A stretch of 64,000 nt of DNA. Source: Fennellomyces sp. T-0311. Taxonomy: Eukaryota; Mucoromycota; Mucoromycetes; Mucorales; Lichtheimiaceae. Shown piece after piece: positions 1 to 10,793 of this stretch. The stretch lies in contig JALLLT010000017.1 in NCBI GenBank assembly GCA_025266875.1, forward strand, positions 124,001 through 188,000, given 5' to 3'. The translations under genes were made by a program, and so were the position numbers. How positions within the stretch are numbered: the stretch's first letter is position 1; each line of letters begins with the position of its first letter. The notes below the pieces were generated by a model. That model saw nothing but the letters and a program-made list of their open reading frames with translations, had not been told where the DNA came from and did not search any database.

Positions 1-244
1 TGGCTGGATGATTGGGTAGTTAGTAGCTTAATGGCAAGCTGCGCTACGAAGGCGCTGGAATAGCCACCAGCATTATGCTGGGCCCATGTTTCCTCCAGAA
101 CGTTCCCCCATCTGGATGCATATGTCTGTAGTGGATTTTTGTTTGTGGTTGTTGCGCAGATTATAAACCTTTAAAATGTATGTTATTACATTGCATTGAA
201 GGGACAATTTTTATTTGAGTAATTGTATTATCGAATTACGCATT
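1..244. other. 3' flank of the first gene
   Basis: AT-rich sequence downstream of the minus-strand gene that ends at 245. I see no coding signal or repeat here. Confidence 0.4.
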
Positions 245-1906
245 TTAGTCATCGATGTCGTCCTTTTCCAGCTCACGTGTCGTCCACACGTCTCGAATCC
301 ATGTAGCCATATTGTCGGTATCATTTGCTTTTGTTGTCATGTCTTTCATTGATGTTTTCTTGGTTGGGACACGTATACTGTCGTAAATATTTTTCAAGTC
401 TGTACACATTTGCACGAGCATATGTAGATCACGTGTTGCTTTGGAGAGTGTTGTAGTTTTGCTTTGAGGGTTGGTGGGGTCTTCGATTATCACCTCGCTT
501 GCAGATAAAGGTACTGTGAAAGAGCTGATTTCATCAACAACATATAAACCGCTTCGTGCCAGCCGAAGACCAAATATCTGCATTTCTAGGCCTGTCACCA
601 TAGCGAACGGGAAGACTGCTTTGGTGATGGTACGATTGCGTATGCTTGGGTTTTCCTTGATAATATGATTCAATTGTGCTTTCATAGAAACCACGACCTT
701 GGCCTTATCGTTATAATATTTTCTGGCGGTGACAATACGGGCGAATTCAACTGTTGAAAAGTCGACCGTGTTTTCCGCAGTTGTCAGTCTTAGGTCCATT
801 TTCATCCTGTGGCCGCTTTTGATGGTAATTTCAGATATCGTTTCTCCCCAGCGAGGCTCGATACCGGTTCCACGGAAAGCGAATTCGATCAGTGGCCCCC
901 AAACTTTCACAATATAGTCAGTTTCGGATACGTTTGAGACGCGATGCGGAAGAAACAGGTATTCACTGTATAGATGGAGCTTTATCATATGCTGGTAAGT
1001 GTCGACATTGATATCATGGCGGTCCTTGATGCTTGGCGATATCTTCTTTATCGCATTCAACCATGTCTGCCATCGTTTTGAAACCTTCTTGTGCGTACCG
1101 TGTACAATCACGTGGTCAAGGGATTTTGTAGCTTTGTTTTCGGGCAGATCAATCTTGATGCGCAGGTCATCAAGGTAGACTTCACCTGCTTTTTCTTGAA
1201 TCGCTGCAAGGTGGGTATCTTCTGTATCATCACCAACGTCAACGATCCGATTCATACCGAGGACTTTATAATAAAGGTCCTTTTTGTTATTGATTGAGCG
1301 ATTGTGGGCAAGTGTGGCAATGAAGGAGCCAAGGCTCACATCGAGACCGTGAATTTGATGACCGTCGGTTTCCAATATTGTACGGGGGTGCTTGTTACTA
1401 TTAGCTTGCTGTGCATTGCTGGCTCTTTTCTTGGCTGACGGTACGACATATGGCTTGATGACAAGCTTGCTATATGCTGCCTGTTGTTCTTCTTTAGCCT
1501 GCTGTGATGATGCGTGTAACCAAAAGTTCGTAACATCCGTGTTGTTGAGGACCTGGGAAGAAGCAAAGCGATCAGTGGCTCTATCGCTTGAGCTGTGCGC
1601 AGCTTGCAATCGCTAAACTTACAGAAAATTGGTTCCTTGCGATGGCTTCTGACCAATGTCGGAAATCCTCATCGTCTGAGCTTCGTCCTTTGTCAACGCT
1701 TTCCCTGTACTCGCTTTCGGCGGTGCTTCGGTTTAATACGGAATATTTGCCTAGGGCAAAAAACGCAGGGAGACCATTGTTCTCATGGTAGTTCTCATGT
1801 AGCCAGTTGTAACAATTCCTGATAATGAAAGCAATGCATAAGCTGGAAATAGAGATACAACGCGAATCATAGAAACGATTACTTACCAAGTGAATTCGGT
1901 GCTCAT
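245..1906 (-). CDS. Mucoromycota-type hypothetical protein, 507 aa, three exons
   Basis: The spliced model has exons 1906-1887, 1818-1623 and 1552-245 with GTAAGT donors, giving 508 codons including stop. The first exon encodes MSTEFTW and the protein continues NCYNWLHENYHEN. The long 3' exon alone has no ATG at its upstream end, so the two small 5' exons are needed to start the protein. There is no signal peptide or membrane segment. The C-terminal half has the layout of a family I associate with Mucoromycota genomes: an aromatic VWGPLIEFAFR segment, then MKMDLRL, then VEFAR with a KYYNDKAK stretch. The spacing of acidic and lysine residues could suit a PD-(D/E)XK-like fold, but that is only a guess. 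Function is unknown. Such families are often multicopy near mobile elements, and a MULE lies 0.8 kb upstream. Confidence 0.75.
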
Positions 1907-2704
1907 TTTACAATGGAGAGGAACCTTTTTCTCCGCAGAACAACGCGTTTCCAGTTATCACTTGCGCGTATTTTTTTGGATCATCCAGCGATAGGATTTG
2001 TTAGACATACTAATAGTGTTTTTAGAGAAAACAAAGGTGCATCTAGTGGCTTTTATCACAGCTTGTCATAGCGACCTGCAGGATAAAAAGTTTTCTAAAT
2101 AAAGTACGTAAATGTCAACTACAATCATGTTTTCTGGCTCATCCAGCGCCTCAAACGACTTGTTTAATTAGAAAGAGGGTGAATCACACGTAAAAAGTCT
2201 AACTAGCAAATTAGTTTCCAAAGTGTCATGCAGAGCTGGTCCGAGGTACTTTATCCATTTATCATTTTGAGCTACCAGCGCGATTCACCAGGCAATCTTT
2301 AAATGCGTTTACTGGCTAATCTAGCGATTGGATTCCCATAAAATATATGTAACAAAATCACAACTATACGGAAGAAAAGATTAATTGTATGATCCCCTGA
2401 GAAAGGACCAGACGAGCCATGTATATGAATAAAAATTGTTCGAAAGAATTATTTTTCGTAGTGAGAATGCACTCGAGGTCCGGTGCCGGAAAAATCCAGG
2501 TATTAAACGACGGAAAAGAACAGAGACACCCCACGAAAACCCGTAGTAGTAATCCGCGATTTTATCAAAGCTATTTGTTGTCATGACAACAGTATGTCCT
2601 AGCAACACAGAAGTGTTTTCTATTGATGCGATTGATAACACTTTAAAATACTTTTGAGCTGACGTGCCTTCACTTGATGTTGAGGTTACGTATAAACTTG
2701 GCCG
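1907..2704. other. Intergenic region between gene 1 and the MULE
   Basis: This is the upstream region of the minus-strand gene at 245-1906. Three short variants of a CATCCAGCG-like motif occur near 1984, 2138 and 2314, but the sequence between them does not align convincingly. No gene is supported. Confidence 0.35.
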
Positions 2705-2712
2705 CGCATATT
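2705..2712. repeat. MULE target-site duplication, left copy
   Basis: CGCATATT directly precedes the left inverted repeat, and the same 8 bp follow the right one at 6704-6711. MULEs typically make 8-11 bp duplications. Confidence 0.85.
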
Positions 2713-3085
2713 GGGAAAGGCTAAATGCACCCCCCCTCTGGCGCCCCCCTCTTCACTTGTGACGTAGACAGTCAATTCTGTACTTAGACACACACCCCCC
2801 CCCTTATACCACTCGCCTGTTTTGAAGACGTTGACTTGACATTACAAATCGACCCGCGAGAATTCAATGAAGCTATAATTAAATGTGACATGGCAAATCA
2901 GACCGTGAGAATTCAACAAAGCAATAATCGACATGCCAAATGGAACTTTAAGAATTCAGCCAAATGATGTTCAGACGTGACATGGCAAATTGACGTACGA
3001 GAATTCAGTAACACAGTAATCAGAAGTCGAACGCGTTTGAGTTTCCTACAAATCAACAGAAATATGAACGTACATATGGTTCACC
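2713..3085. repeat. MULE left terminal inverted repeat
   Basis: This arm runs from the GGGAAAGG end to GGTTCACC and matches 6333-6703 in reverse complement. It includes a C-rich outer part with a run of about nine C and an inner part built of EcoRI-site-containing subrepeats. Confidence 0.92.
2838..3027. repeat. Four degenerate ~43-49 bp subterminal repeats in the MULE arm
   Basis: Units begin at about 2838, 2887, 2930 and 2979 with GACATGGCAAAT or a close variant. Each has GAGAATTCA or AAGAATTCA about 20 bp later. The same array is mirrored in the right arm. Subterminal repeats in MULEs are often proposed as transposase-binding sites; that role is inferred here. Confidence 0.7.
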
Positions 3086-3193
3086 ATAAGGTTCGAATTC
3101 TTTAGTAGGAATTGAATACTATAGAAAGTGAATCAAGATCGTACCATTAAGTATATTTGAAAATATATAAAGAGGAAGGATAAAAACTAATAA

Positions 3194-6100
3194 TTATAAA
3201 TGAGGAAAAGCAAGTGAATAATCTTGAAGCTGATGGCGATGACAGAAGGAAGAGTGTGCTGGATATAGACGTGGCCACGTAATCCTTGCGCGAGTGTTAT
3301 ATTCGACGTGGTAGTAATGGGCACCATGCAATTGCAAAATAATAGGATGCGGTGATGGTAAGCTGAACATTGGCACATAAAGAGCTGAACTATCCGGAGC
3401 ATAGCATGCAATTGCCACGTTAAAGGTGTTAGCTGCAATAATTGAATCCTCTGGAATCATAAACCAATATGCTGAAGAAGTTGGCGAAGCACGGTTGGTT
3501 AACCGGTTCACAACCCTATGAACATCAGCTTCTCCAAGAAGAGGCACATATAACTCTATATGGCTGTTAAGGTGATCCAGCATGGCACCTTTCACTTCTT
3601 CCCATTTGCTTTCATTGGATTTCAATGCCTGGGCAATTGCACGGTATCCGCAGTTACCATCATCTTTCACGTAGTTGATACGCTTGATTGCGCGACGAGG
3701 TGCGATGGCGTGAAGGACATAGCCATATTTGTCAAGCGTACTTTGATCGCTTGGTATGGTTGTTCCACATTGAACCACTAGCTGTCCTTGACTTTCTGGG
3801 TGTGGGCTGTTACCATTCCTATTGTGACATCGTGAATGTAAACGTAACAAGTCTTAAGTACGATACCCTGACGACAGTATATACTTCAGTGATATACTTA
3901 CCATTCATCGAGAGCATCTTTGGCGAACCGTGTCTTGGCTTTTTTCTTTGAATTTCTATCATGAACCTCGCTGAAAATAGCATCTCGCTTGGTGCTGCGC
4001 TTTTTTGATTCCTTTACTTCTGGAGGCTTAAGTTCATTAAGGTCAATGAAGGAATCTCGATTGATGGCAACCAGTTTCTCCAAAAGTGATGCTTGCTGCT
4101 GTTGATCGGTGTATATGTACTGGAGCTGTTCAATACGATACAGCTCTGTAGAGATGCGGTCATGGACTGTTTCGGGCTTATAATCACTGGCTATTGCAAG
4201 GATTGAGCCGCCATCTTTGTCATTTGGTGATGCATCGTTGGCTGTTTCTTTTGTATACGGATCAACTTTATACATAAGCATCAGTATATAGTACATTCGG
4301 CTAGTGGAATTGTTTTCTTCCTTACATGTCTCTTCCGGGAAAATATGCCATCTTCGCGGAACAATAGACAGTGGAATTTCGCCAGCAAGAGGAAGCACAT
4401 GGCAACAAGGAATGTCAAATACATGCCTAATAACGCACTGACAATGTATAGTTTGCAGCATATTCGATCGACGGATTTCTGTCTTGATTATGTCGAATGC
4501 AAACCGTGAGATGTTACAGAAAAGAGCTTTCAGACGTTTGGCGTCACTTTCTGCAATATGTGCATCGAATCCAAGAACTTCTTTGTCGATTTGCTTACGA
4601 TGTAAATCAAGCTAGTAGATATAAAACAATGAGACTTCCATAGCAATACTTAAATGCATTCATGAAAAATCGATTATATACACATTTCTCAAATCATTAT
4701 TAAAACTATTTATGCATACCTTCAAGTTGTAAAACTGATCAAGTATTTTAAATGCGAGGTAGAAATTACTCGATGCCTTCAGGTTCTTTTTCAGTTCAGC
4801 ATGTGCACCTTCCACACGATTGGTGCTAGTGTTGCCTAGATGTGGAACCTTAGCAATAAACTTGCCGGCCCAACGCTCTTCGACCTTCAGCTTTCTTTAA
4901 GCAATGAGGAGATCTAAGTGTTAGCAAGAGCGCATATAGATATTTGTGGTGTAATTACTTGTTCATATAGTTTCTGGCTAACTCTGGATCGTGTGCCTTT
5001 TCCAAGGCCGCCTCAACTAAACGGTAGCCGTCCTTATATGTATCTTCCGTAGCTATGACAGTAAGCCCAGTACGTTGATCTTCCATTTTCCACATCATCA
5101 TCAAGTTGATCCCATGCATACAGGATTCGTAGTCGTTTTTGTCCTTGAAAAACTTGTCCATATTGGACTCAAAGTTTCGGCGTAGATGGATCTGGCACAA
5201 AAGCTTGTACGAGGTGGGAAATACAACATCTAAGGCATACATTAGTGCATTATCACTGTCAGTGACAAGCACTTTTGGCGATGGGATGCCCTCTTCCGCT
5301 GGCCAGACAACAGATTTCAGACAGTTGGCGAACCATTCGTAAGTGTACTTGTCTTCCTGCAATATCCAACCTCCGGCGATAAGGAATGTCTTTAGCTTAG
5401 GATGGCCAATATTCGCAGTGCCGGTGACATTGACAAAGGGTAGCTTGTGTTTGTTGGTCTTGTAAGTGGCATCGAGACATATAACGTCTGGGAACTGACG
5501 TGCCAGCTTTATCGCGTCATTGTGTGCGAAAAAAAGCGAACGGAGAGTATTTGCGCCTTGTTCATTAGTGCTTGTCTGATACCTGACCTGATAGTTGTTT
5601 CCCTCGAGGTCATTGATCAGATGGAACATCTGGTGCTCAGGGTCATTGTTGAAAACGACACGGCGTAGGTTGCTGATGTCCTTTGGAGTTGATCCTGCAC
5701 CAAGTGTCTGCAAAGAATTGCTGATTACGGCGTTTGAAGCATGCGCTTCGATCAGTCTCACAGCATGTTCACGCTGGGCATGGTTCAGACGTCGATTCAT
5801 CGGATACGAGAATTTGTCCAGTGCCGTACGGTGGTTTGAATGGCATTCCACGATGTTGACGATCTTCCATTCTTGGCCCTTCTGGATCTTAGCCTTTACA
5901 CGGAACGTGCACCCTCTGCGCTGCGAATCCCGCTTTCTGTTTTTCTTCGTATCTTGTTCCTGAAGCTTACCATTGCTGTCAACCACAAGTAGCTTTTTGG
6001 TAGCGTCTGTCCGGGCTGAGGTGTCACGAGGAACTCCTGAGTGACGGCAACCCATGATAAGCTTGCCAATATCACTTTTCAAGGTGGTTGCTGAGAAGTT

Positions 6101-6202
6101 ACGATCAGCAGCGTATTTTCTGATAGCAATACGGGCATCTTCCATTGTGGGAAAGCAATCACCAATATTAAGTGCTTGCTTGTTTTGCGATTCAGATGAC
6201 AT
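3194..6202 (-). CDS. MULE transposase with SWIM zinc finger and C-terminal OTU protease domain, 917 aa
   Basis: Exons are 6202-4959, 4894-4720, 4611-3902 and 3818-3194, all GT-AG and in phase, giving 918 codons including stop. I start at the ATG of MSSESQ because the longer open frame begins with TTG. A FAR1/WRKY-GCM1-like Cys/His region lies at about 15-125 (ending ECHSNH). The DDE core has LDATYKTN (Asp244), VTDSD (Asp315 or 317), a C-x2-H pair at 336/339 and NRVEGAHAELKK (Glu443). A SWIM finger follows: Cys530-x-Cys532 then Cys542-x-His544. The last exon encodes an OTU cysteine-protease fold with DDGNCGYR (Asp763, Cys766) and HYYHVEY (His877 or 880). The protein should cut and integrate the element. 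The OTU part may deubiquitinate something during transposition, but that is inference. Confidence 0.9.
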
Positions 6203-6321
6203 TGCTGAAAACTTGATGTTGAACTTTGAGTGTAAGAAAAGGAAGAAAGCTAACAGTGATGCCCTGAGCAATCTTTTATCAGCTTGTGAATCGTTGTACA
6301 GACAGCGCTAAGGAACCCAGA

Positions 6322-6330
6322 TATATACTA
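6322..6330 (-). promoter_or_regulatory. TATA-like box of the MULE transposase
   Basis: Read on the minus strand, AGTATATAT lies about 120 bp upstream of the transposase ATG, just inside the right inverted repeat. This is a typical promoter position for a MULE. Confidence 0.4.
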
Positions 6331-6332
6331 CG

Positions 6333-6703
6333 GGTGAACCATATGTACGTTCATATTTCTGTTGATTTGTAGGAAACTCAAACGCGTTCGATTCTGATTA
6401 CTGTGTTACTGAATTCTCGTACGTCAATTTGCCATGTCACGTCTGAACATCATTTGGCTGAATTCTTAAAGTTCCATTTGGCATGTCGATTATTGCTTTG
6501 TTGAATTCTCACGGTCTGATTTGCCATGTCACATTTAATTATAGCTTCATTGAATTCTCGCGGGTCGATTTGTAATGTCAAGTCAACGTCTTCAAAACAG
6601 GCGAGTGGTATAAGGGGGGGGTGTGTCTAAGTACAGAATTGACTGTCTACGTCACAAGTGAAGAGGGGGGCGCCAGAGGGGGGGGGTGCATTTAGCCGTT
6701 CCC
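6333..6703. repeat. MULE right terminal inverted repeat
   Basis: This is the reverse complement of 2713-3085 with a few single-base differences and slightly different lengths of the G run. It starts GGTGAACC and ends GCATTTAGCCGTTCCC. Confidence 0.92.
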
Positions 6704-6711
6704 CGCATATT
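6704..6711. repeat. MULE target-site duplication, right copy
   Basis: CGCATATT, identical to 2705-2712. Confidence 0.85.
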
Positions 6712-6881
6712 AGTATTCGCATGAAAACACCAATCCAATGAGATTGCTGCACATGGACAGCTACGCGTGTTTGATATCCCGCCGAAATTGGGCTCGTTTT
6801 TGCAGGCACGCTGCAAGTCCTTTTCTTTTTAATCGCCCAACCGATCTTGTACAGCACAAACCATTTACAAAATCATAAACC
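6712..6881 (+). promoter_or_regulatory. Residual STT3 promoter with tandem CCAAT boxes
   Basis: Two adjacent CCAAT boxes (6730-6734 and 6735-6739) sit about 145 bp before the STT3 ATG and only about 27 bp from the MULE boundary. A pyrimidine-rich stretch CTTTTCTTTTT lies near 6819. The MULE therefore replaced everything farther upstream. Confidence 0.45.
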
Positions 6882-9330
6882 ATGGTTTCGCTGGAAGTCA
6901 GCAGCCAGAAAACACTATTAAAGACGGCCATTCTCGGCCTCATTGCTGCTGCTGCTTTTTCATCACGTCTCTTCAGTATAGTCCGCTACGAATCTGTCAT
7001 TCACGAGTTCGACCCATGGTATATATATCATTTAAAGAAGAAAAATAATGTACTTATTGGTGGTCTAGGTTCAACTACCGTGCAACACGCATGCTTGTCA
7101 AGGATGGCTTTTATGACTTTTGGAACTGGTTTGACGATCGGTCGTGGTATCCACTGGGTCGCGTTGTTGGTGGCACAGTGTATCCAGGCATTATGGTTAC
7201 TTCGGCAATCATTCACAATATCCTCCATTATCTCAACTTTCAAGTCGACATTCGCAACGTATGTGTGTTGCTGGCGCCCATCTTTTCCGGTGCTACTGCC
7301 GTCGCCACTTACCTATTGACTTCGGAGCTCAAGGACTCATCCGCGGGCTTACTTGCTGCAGCCTTTATTGGCATTGCTCCAGGCTATATTTCGCGTTCGG
7401 TGGCCGGATCCTACGATAACGAAGGCATTGCCATCTTTCTGCTCATGTTTACATTTTTTTTATGGATCAAGGCACTGAAGCTCGGCTCAGCCCTTTACGC
7501 TGCGTTCTGCGCATTCTTTTACTTTTACATGGTGGCTGCATGGGGTGGATACGTGTTCATTATCAACCTGATCCCGCTTCACGTCTTTGTGCTCATGCTA
7601 ATGGGCCGTTTCTCAAGTCGCGTCTATGTCGCTTACTCGACCTTTTACGCACTTGGAACCTTGATGTCGATGCAGATTCCCTTTGTCGGATTCCAGCCCA
7701 CTCGTACTTCCGAGCATATGGCTGCCTTGGGTGAGTTGTTTTCTCTCGTCCCGCTTCCAGTAGTAGCAGTAGTAATGTTCATCGTTCATATTGCTAGGCA
7801 TCTTTGGCTTGTGCCAGATTATGGGATTTGTCGAGTTATTGCGTAGCCATCTTCAGGCCAAGCAGTTCCAGACACTGTTGCGCGCTTTTGTGTTTGTCAC
7901 CTTTATCGTTGGATTCGCGGCACTTGTTGGTCTGACACTGAAGGGATACATTGCACCATGGACTGGCCGTTTCTATTCATTGTGGGACACCGGTTACGCC
8001 AAGATCCACATTCCTATCATTGCGTCTGTTTCCGAGCATCAGCCTACCGCTTGGCCTTCATTCTTCTTTGATTTGGAAATGTTGATCTTCTTGTTCCCCG
8101 CGGGCATCTATCTATGCTTCCAGCAGTTGCGCGACGAACATGTGTTTGTCATTGTATACGGTATCTTTGCGTCCTACTTTGCCGGTGTCATGGTGCGCTT
8201 GATGCTTACATTGACACCTGTCGTCTGCATTTGCTCCGGTATTGCTGTTTCGACCTTGCTGGACACGTATCTCGACTTTAAGCAGGCACCCGCTTTGACC
8301 ACGCCATCATCATCATCATCTTCAGCAGCCAATGTGTCGGAAAAGAAGAAGGGTAAACAGGCCATCAAGGAGAAATCGAGCGAGGAAAAGAAATCGTATT
8401 TCGGTATCCATAGCACCGACTCTCGCGCACTCGTCGTTACCAGCTTTGTTTTCTTCTTGATTGTGTTCGTGTGGCACTGCACATGGGTCACGTCGAACGC
8501 TTATTCCAGTCCATCCATCGTCCTTGCTTCGCGAAATCCAGATGGATCCCAACACATTATCGACGATTTCCGTGAGGCTTATTACTGGCTGCGTCGCAAC
8601 ACCAAGGAGGATGCCAAGATCATGTCTTGGTGGGATTACGGTTATCAGATCGCTGGTATGGCTGATCGCCCCACGCTCGTCGATAACAATACCTGGAACA
8701 ACACACATATTGCCACGGTCGGACGCGCCATGTCGTCCAACGAGGAGGATGCGTATGAGATTATGCAGAAGCACGATGTCGATTATGTTTTGGTGATCTT
8801 TGGAGGCCTTCTCGGTTATTCGGGCGATGACATCAACAAGTACCTGTGGATGATCCGTATTGCTGAAGGTAACGGCTGCCAGCGCGCGTGCGCTCGCCTT
8901 CATCGATAGATAGGCACTGACAGTGAATGTACAAATAGGAGTGTGGCCTGACAAGATCAAGGAAAGCAATTATTTTACATCAAGCGGCGAGTACCGCGTA
9001 GACGACCAAGCATCGCAGACCATGAAGGATTCGCTGATGTACAAGATGAGCTACTATCGGTTCAACGAGTTGTTCGGAGGCCAGCAGCCGATGGACCGCG
9101 TACGGCAACAAAGATTGCCGATTCAAGGGCCAGAGCTGTCAGTGTTGGATGAGGCGTACACATCCGAGAACTGGATTGTGCGTATCTACAAGGTCAAAAA
9201 GTCCGACAACCTTGGGCGCTCGCATAAGGCTGCCCAGGCCTTCGAGACTGGCAAAAAGAAGAGAAAGCCAGCAAGAAGTAAAAAGAGCAAAGAGCGAAGA
9301 CGGCGAGCGGCGATGGACGATGTGGACTAA
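6882..9330 (+). CDS. STT3: Oligosaccharyltransferase catalytic subunit STT3, 753 aa
   Basis: Exons 6882-7018, 7069-7730, 7798-8868 and 8939-9330 sum to 754 codons. The product is the ER-membrane catalytic subunit of oligosaccharyltransferase, which moves the lipid-linked glycan to Asn in N-X-S/T sequons. Visible family motifs are EFDPWFNYRATR (first acidic DxD-type loop) near residue 43, [10 protein letters not shown] (SVSE motif), SWWDYGYQ (the WWDYG signature) and [10 protein letters not shown] (the DK-type region). About a dozen hydrophobic helices fill the first 480 residues. A Lys/Ser-rich loop with a run of serines lies before the last membrane helix, and the C-terminus is strongly basic ([18 protein letters not shown]). 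The length fits fungal STT3. The ATG is in a good context and encodes [13 protein letters not shown] ends 178 bp upstream. Confidence 0.97.
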
Positions 9331-9398
9331 GTTCTAAAAATAAAATAAAATTTGACGTCGCATAAAAGTTTCCTCTTTTTTTTTCAACTCGAGCTGAA

Positions 9399-10793
9399 AT
9401 GGAACCGCAAGACATTGAAGTATGTGATTGATTGGTCTGCAGTGCAAAGACGTTAAGCAATGCGCGTTTTTTCTGTTTTGTCTGCATAAAAATAAAAAGG
9501 GGAACGATTACCTGATTGATCTCTGTAGCTTACGTCGCCACCTACCGATGGCATCTCTGGGCTGTCCTTTTGTCCCGTAGCTGATTACTTGGCGGTGTCG
9601 TCGTGGGATGGACAGGTAAGGCATCGACAGCAATCGGGGGATGCTGACTGACGCGGGACGACAGATCAGGATATACGAAGTGCAACCAAGTGGCAACACG
9701 GTCCCTAAAACATCCTATGCGCATGACGGACCTGCACTGTGTGTCGGGTGGAGCAAGGTAAAAAAAAAAATAAGCAATCAATTGTGCTAAAATATGGACC
9801 ACGGCTTAAACGCAGTACAGGATGGCAGCAAGGTGGTGTCGGGTGGCGGTGACAAGACAGTGCGCATGACAGATATGAATACGGGCCAGACCACGCAGGT
9901 CGCTGAGCATGCCGAACCGGTGAAAGCCGTCAAGTTTCTTGACAACAATCCCAGTATCATGGCAACGGGCAGCTGGGACAAGACGATCAAATACTGGGAC
10001 CTGCGATCGCCGCAGCCCGTCAGCACCGCACAGTTGCCCGAACGGCTCTACTCCATGGACACGAAAAACAATCTTCTGGTGGCCGCCACGGCTGATCGCC
10101 ATATCCTGCTGTATGATCTGAACAACCCCACAACCGTCTTCAAGGTACACGCTTCATGCAAGTGCTAGGTGAGACGCGGTACTAAAAAGGAAAATGTGAT
10201 TGCAGCAAGCGCCGTCTCCCCTCAAGTGGCAGACACGTGTCGTATCGTGTTTTATTGATGGTAAGGGATGCGCGATCGGCTCCATCGAAGGCCGTGTTGG
10301 CATCCAGTATGTCCAGGAAGCAGACGCATCGTAAGTACTGTACATCCGCGCACGAGTGATGGGACTAAACGCCTCTGCAGCCGGAGCTTCTCGTTCAAAT
10401 GCCATCGCGACGAACAAAAGAATGTGTTTGCGGTGAATGATATATCGTTCCATCCCATCCACGGCACTTTTTCCACGGCGGGAGCAGACGGCACCTTTAG
10501 TTTCTGGGACAAAGACTCGAAACAGCGGATCAAGACATTCCCGAAAAAGAACGGCACAATCTCATCCACGGCATTCAGCAGAAACGGGGCCATCTTTGCT
10601 TATGCGGTGAGCTATGACTGGACCAAGGTAAAAGGGAAAAAAAAAGCAGTTGGCAGAGTAAAAGGCTTGTTAACCCACATGTATGAAAAATCCCCCGAAG
10701 GGATACAAGTTCGCAGCACCCAACGAGCAACACAAGATCTACTTGCATGCCACAAGAGAGGATGAAGTCAAACCGCGCGTCGGCAAACGTTAA
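9399..10793 (+). CDS. RAE1: mRNA export WD40 protein Rae1/Gle2, 329 aa
   Basis: Seven exons: 9399-9419, 9529-9615, 9665-9757, 9821-10144, 10206-10330, 10381-10627 and 10701-10793, which sum to 330 codons. The protein is a WD40 beta-propeller that binds the nucleoporin Nup98 family and acts in mRNA export at the nuclear pore. Family-diagnostic stretches are DIELTSPPTDGISGL, SGGGDKTVRM, MATGSWDKTIKYWDLR, SPLKWQTRVVSCF, GSIEGRVGIQYV, SFSFKCHR and HPIHGTFSTAGADGTFSFWD. The first exon encodes only seven residues (MEPQDIE), so the N-terminus is shorter than in many relatives; an upstream start cannot be excluded. The last acceptor is an atypical GAAG. Only 68 bp separate it from the STT3 stop. Confidence 0.94.

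Larger units (their letters stand above)
2713..6703 (-). mobile_element. Complete Mutator-like (MULE) DNA transposon, about 4.0 kb
   Basis: The element starts GGGAAAGGCTAAATGCACC on the left and ends with its near-exact reverse complement on the right. Inverted repeats of about 370 bp enclose one minus-strand gene that encodes a MULE transposase with SWIM and OTU domains. It is flanked by a perfect 8-bp duplication, CGCATATT. The two arms differ mainly in the lengths of C, G and CA runs plus a few single bases. The transposase reads through without stops or frameshifts. Together these point to a recent, possibly still autonomous insertion between gene 1 and STT3. Confidence 0.93.

Noticed and set aside
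1976..2330. Three CATCCAGCG-like motifs suggesting a tandem repeat
   Set aside because: Only about 15 bp around each motif are similar; the intervals of about 155-175 bp do not align.
8322..8969. 215-codon minus-strand open frame opposite STT3
   Set aside because: It is antisense to conserved STT3 exons with the WWDYG motif; it is a shadow of the coding bias.
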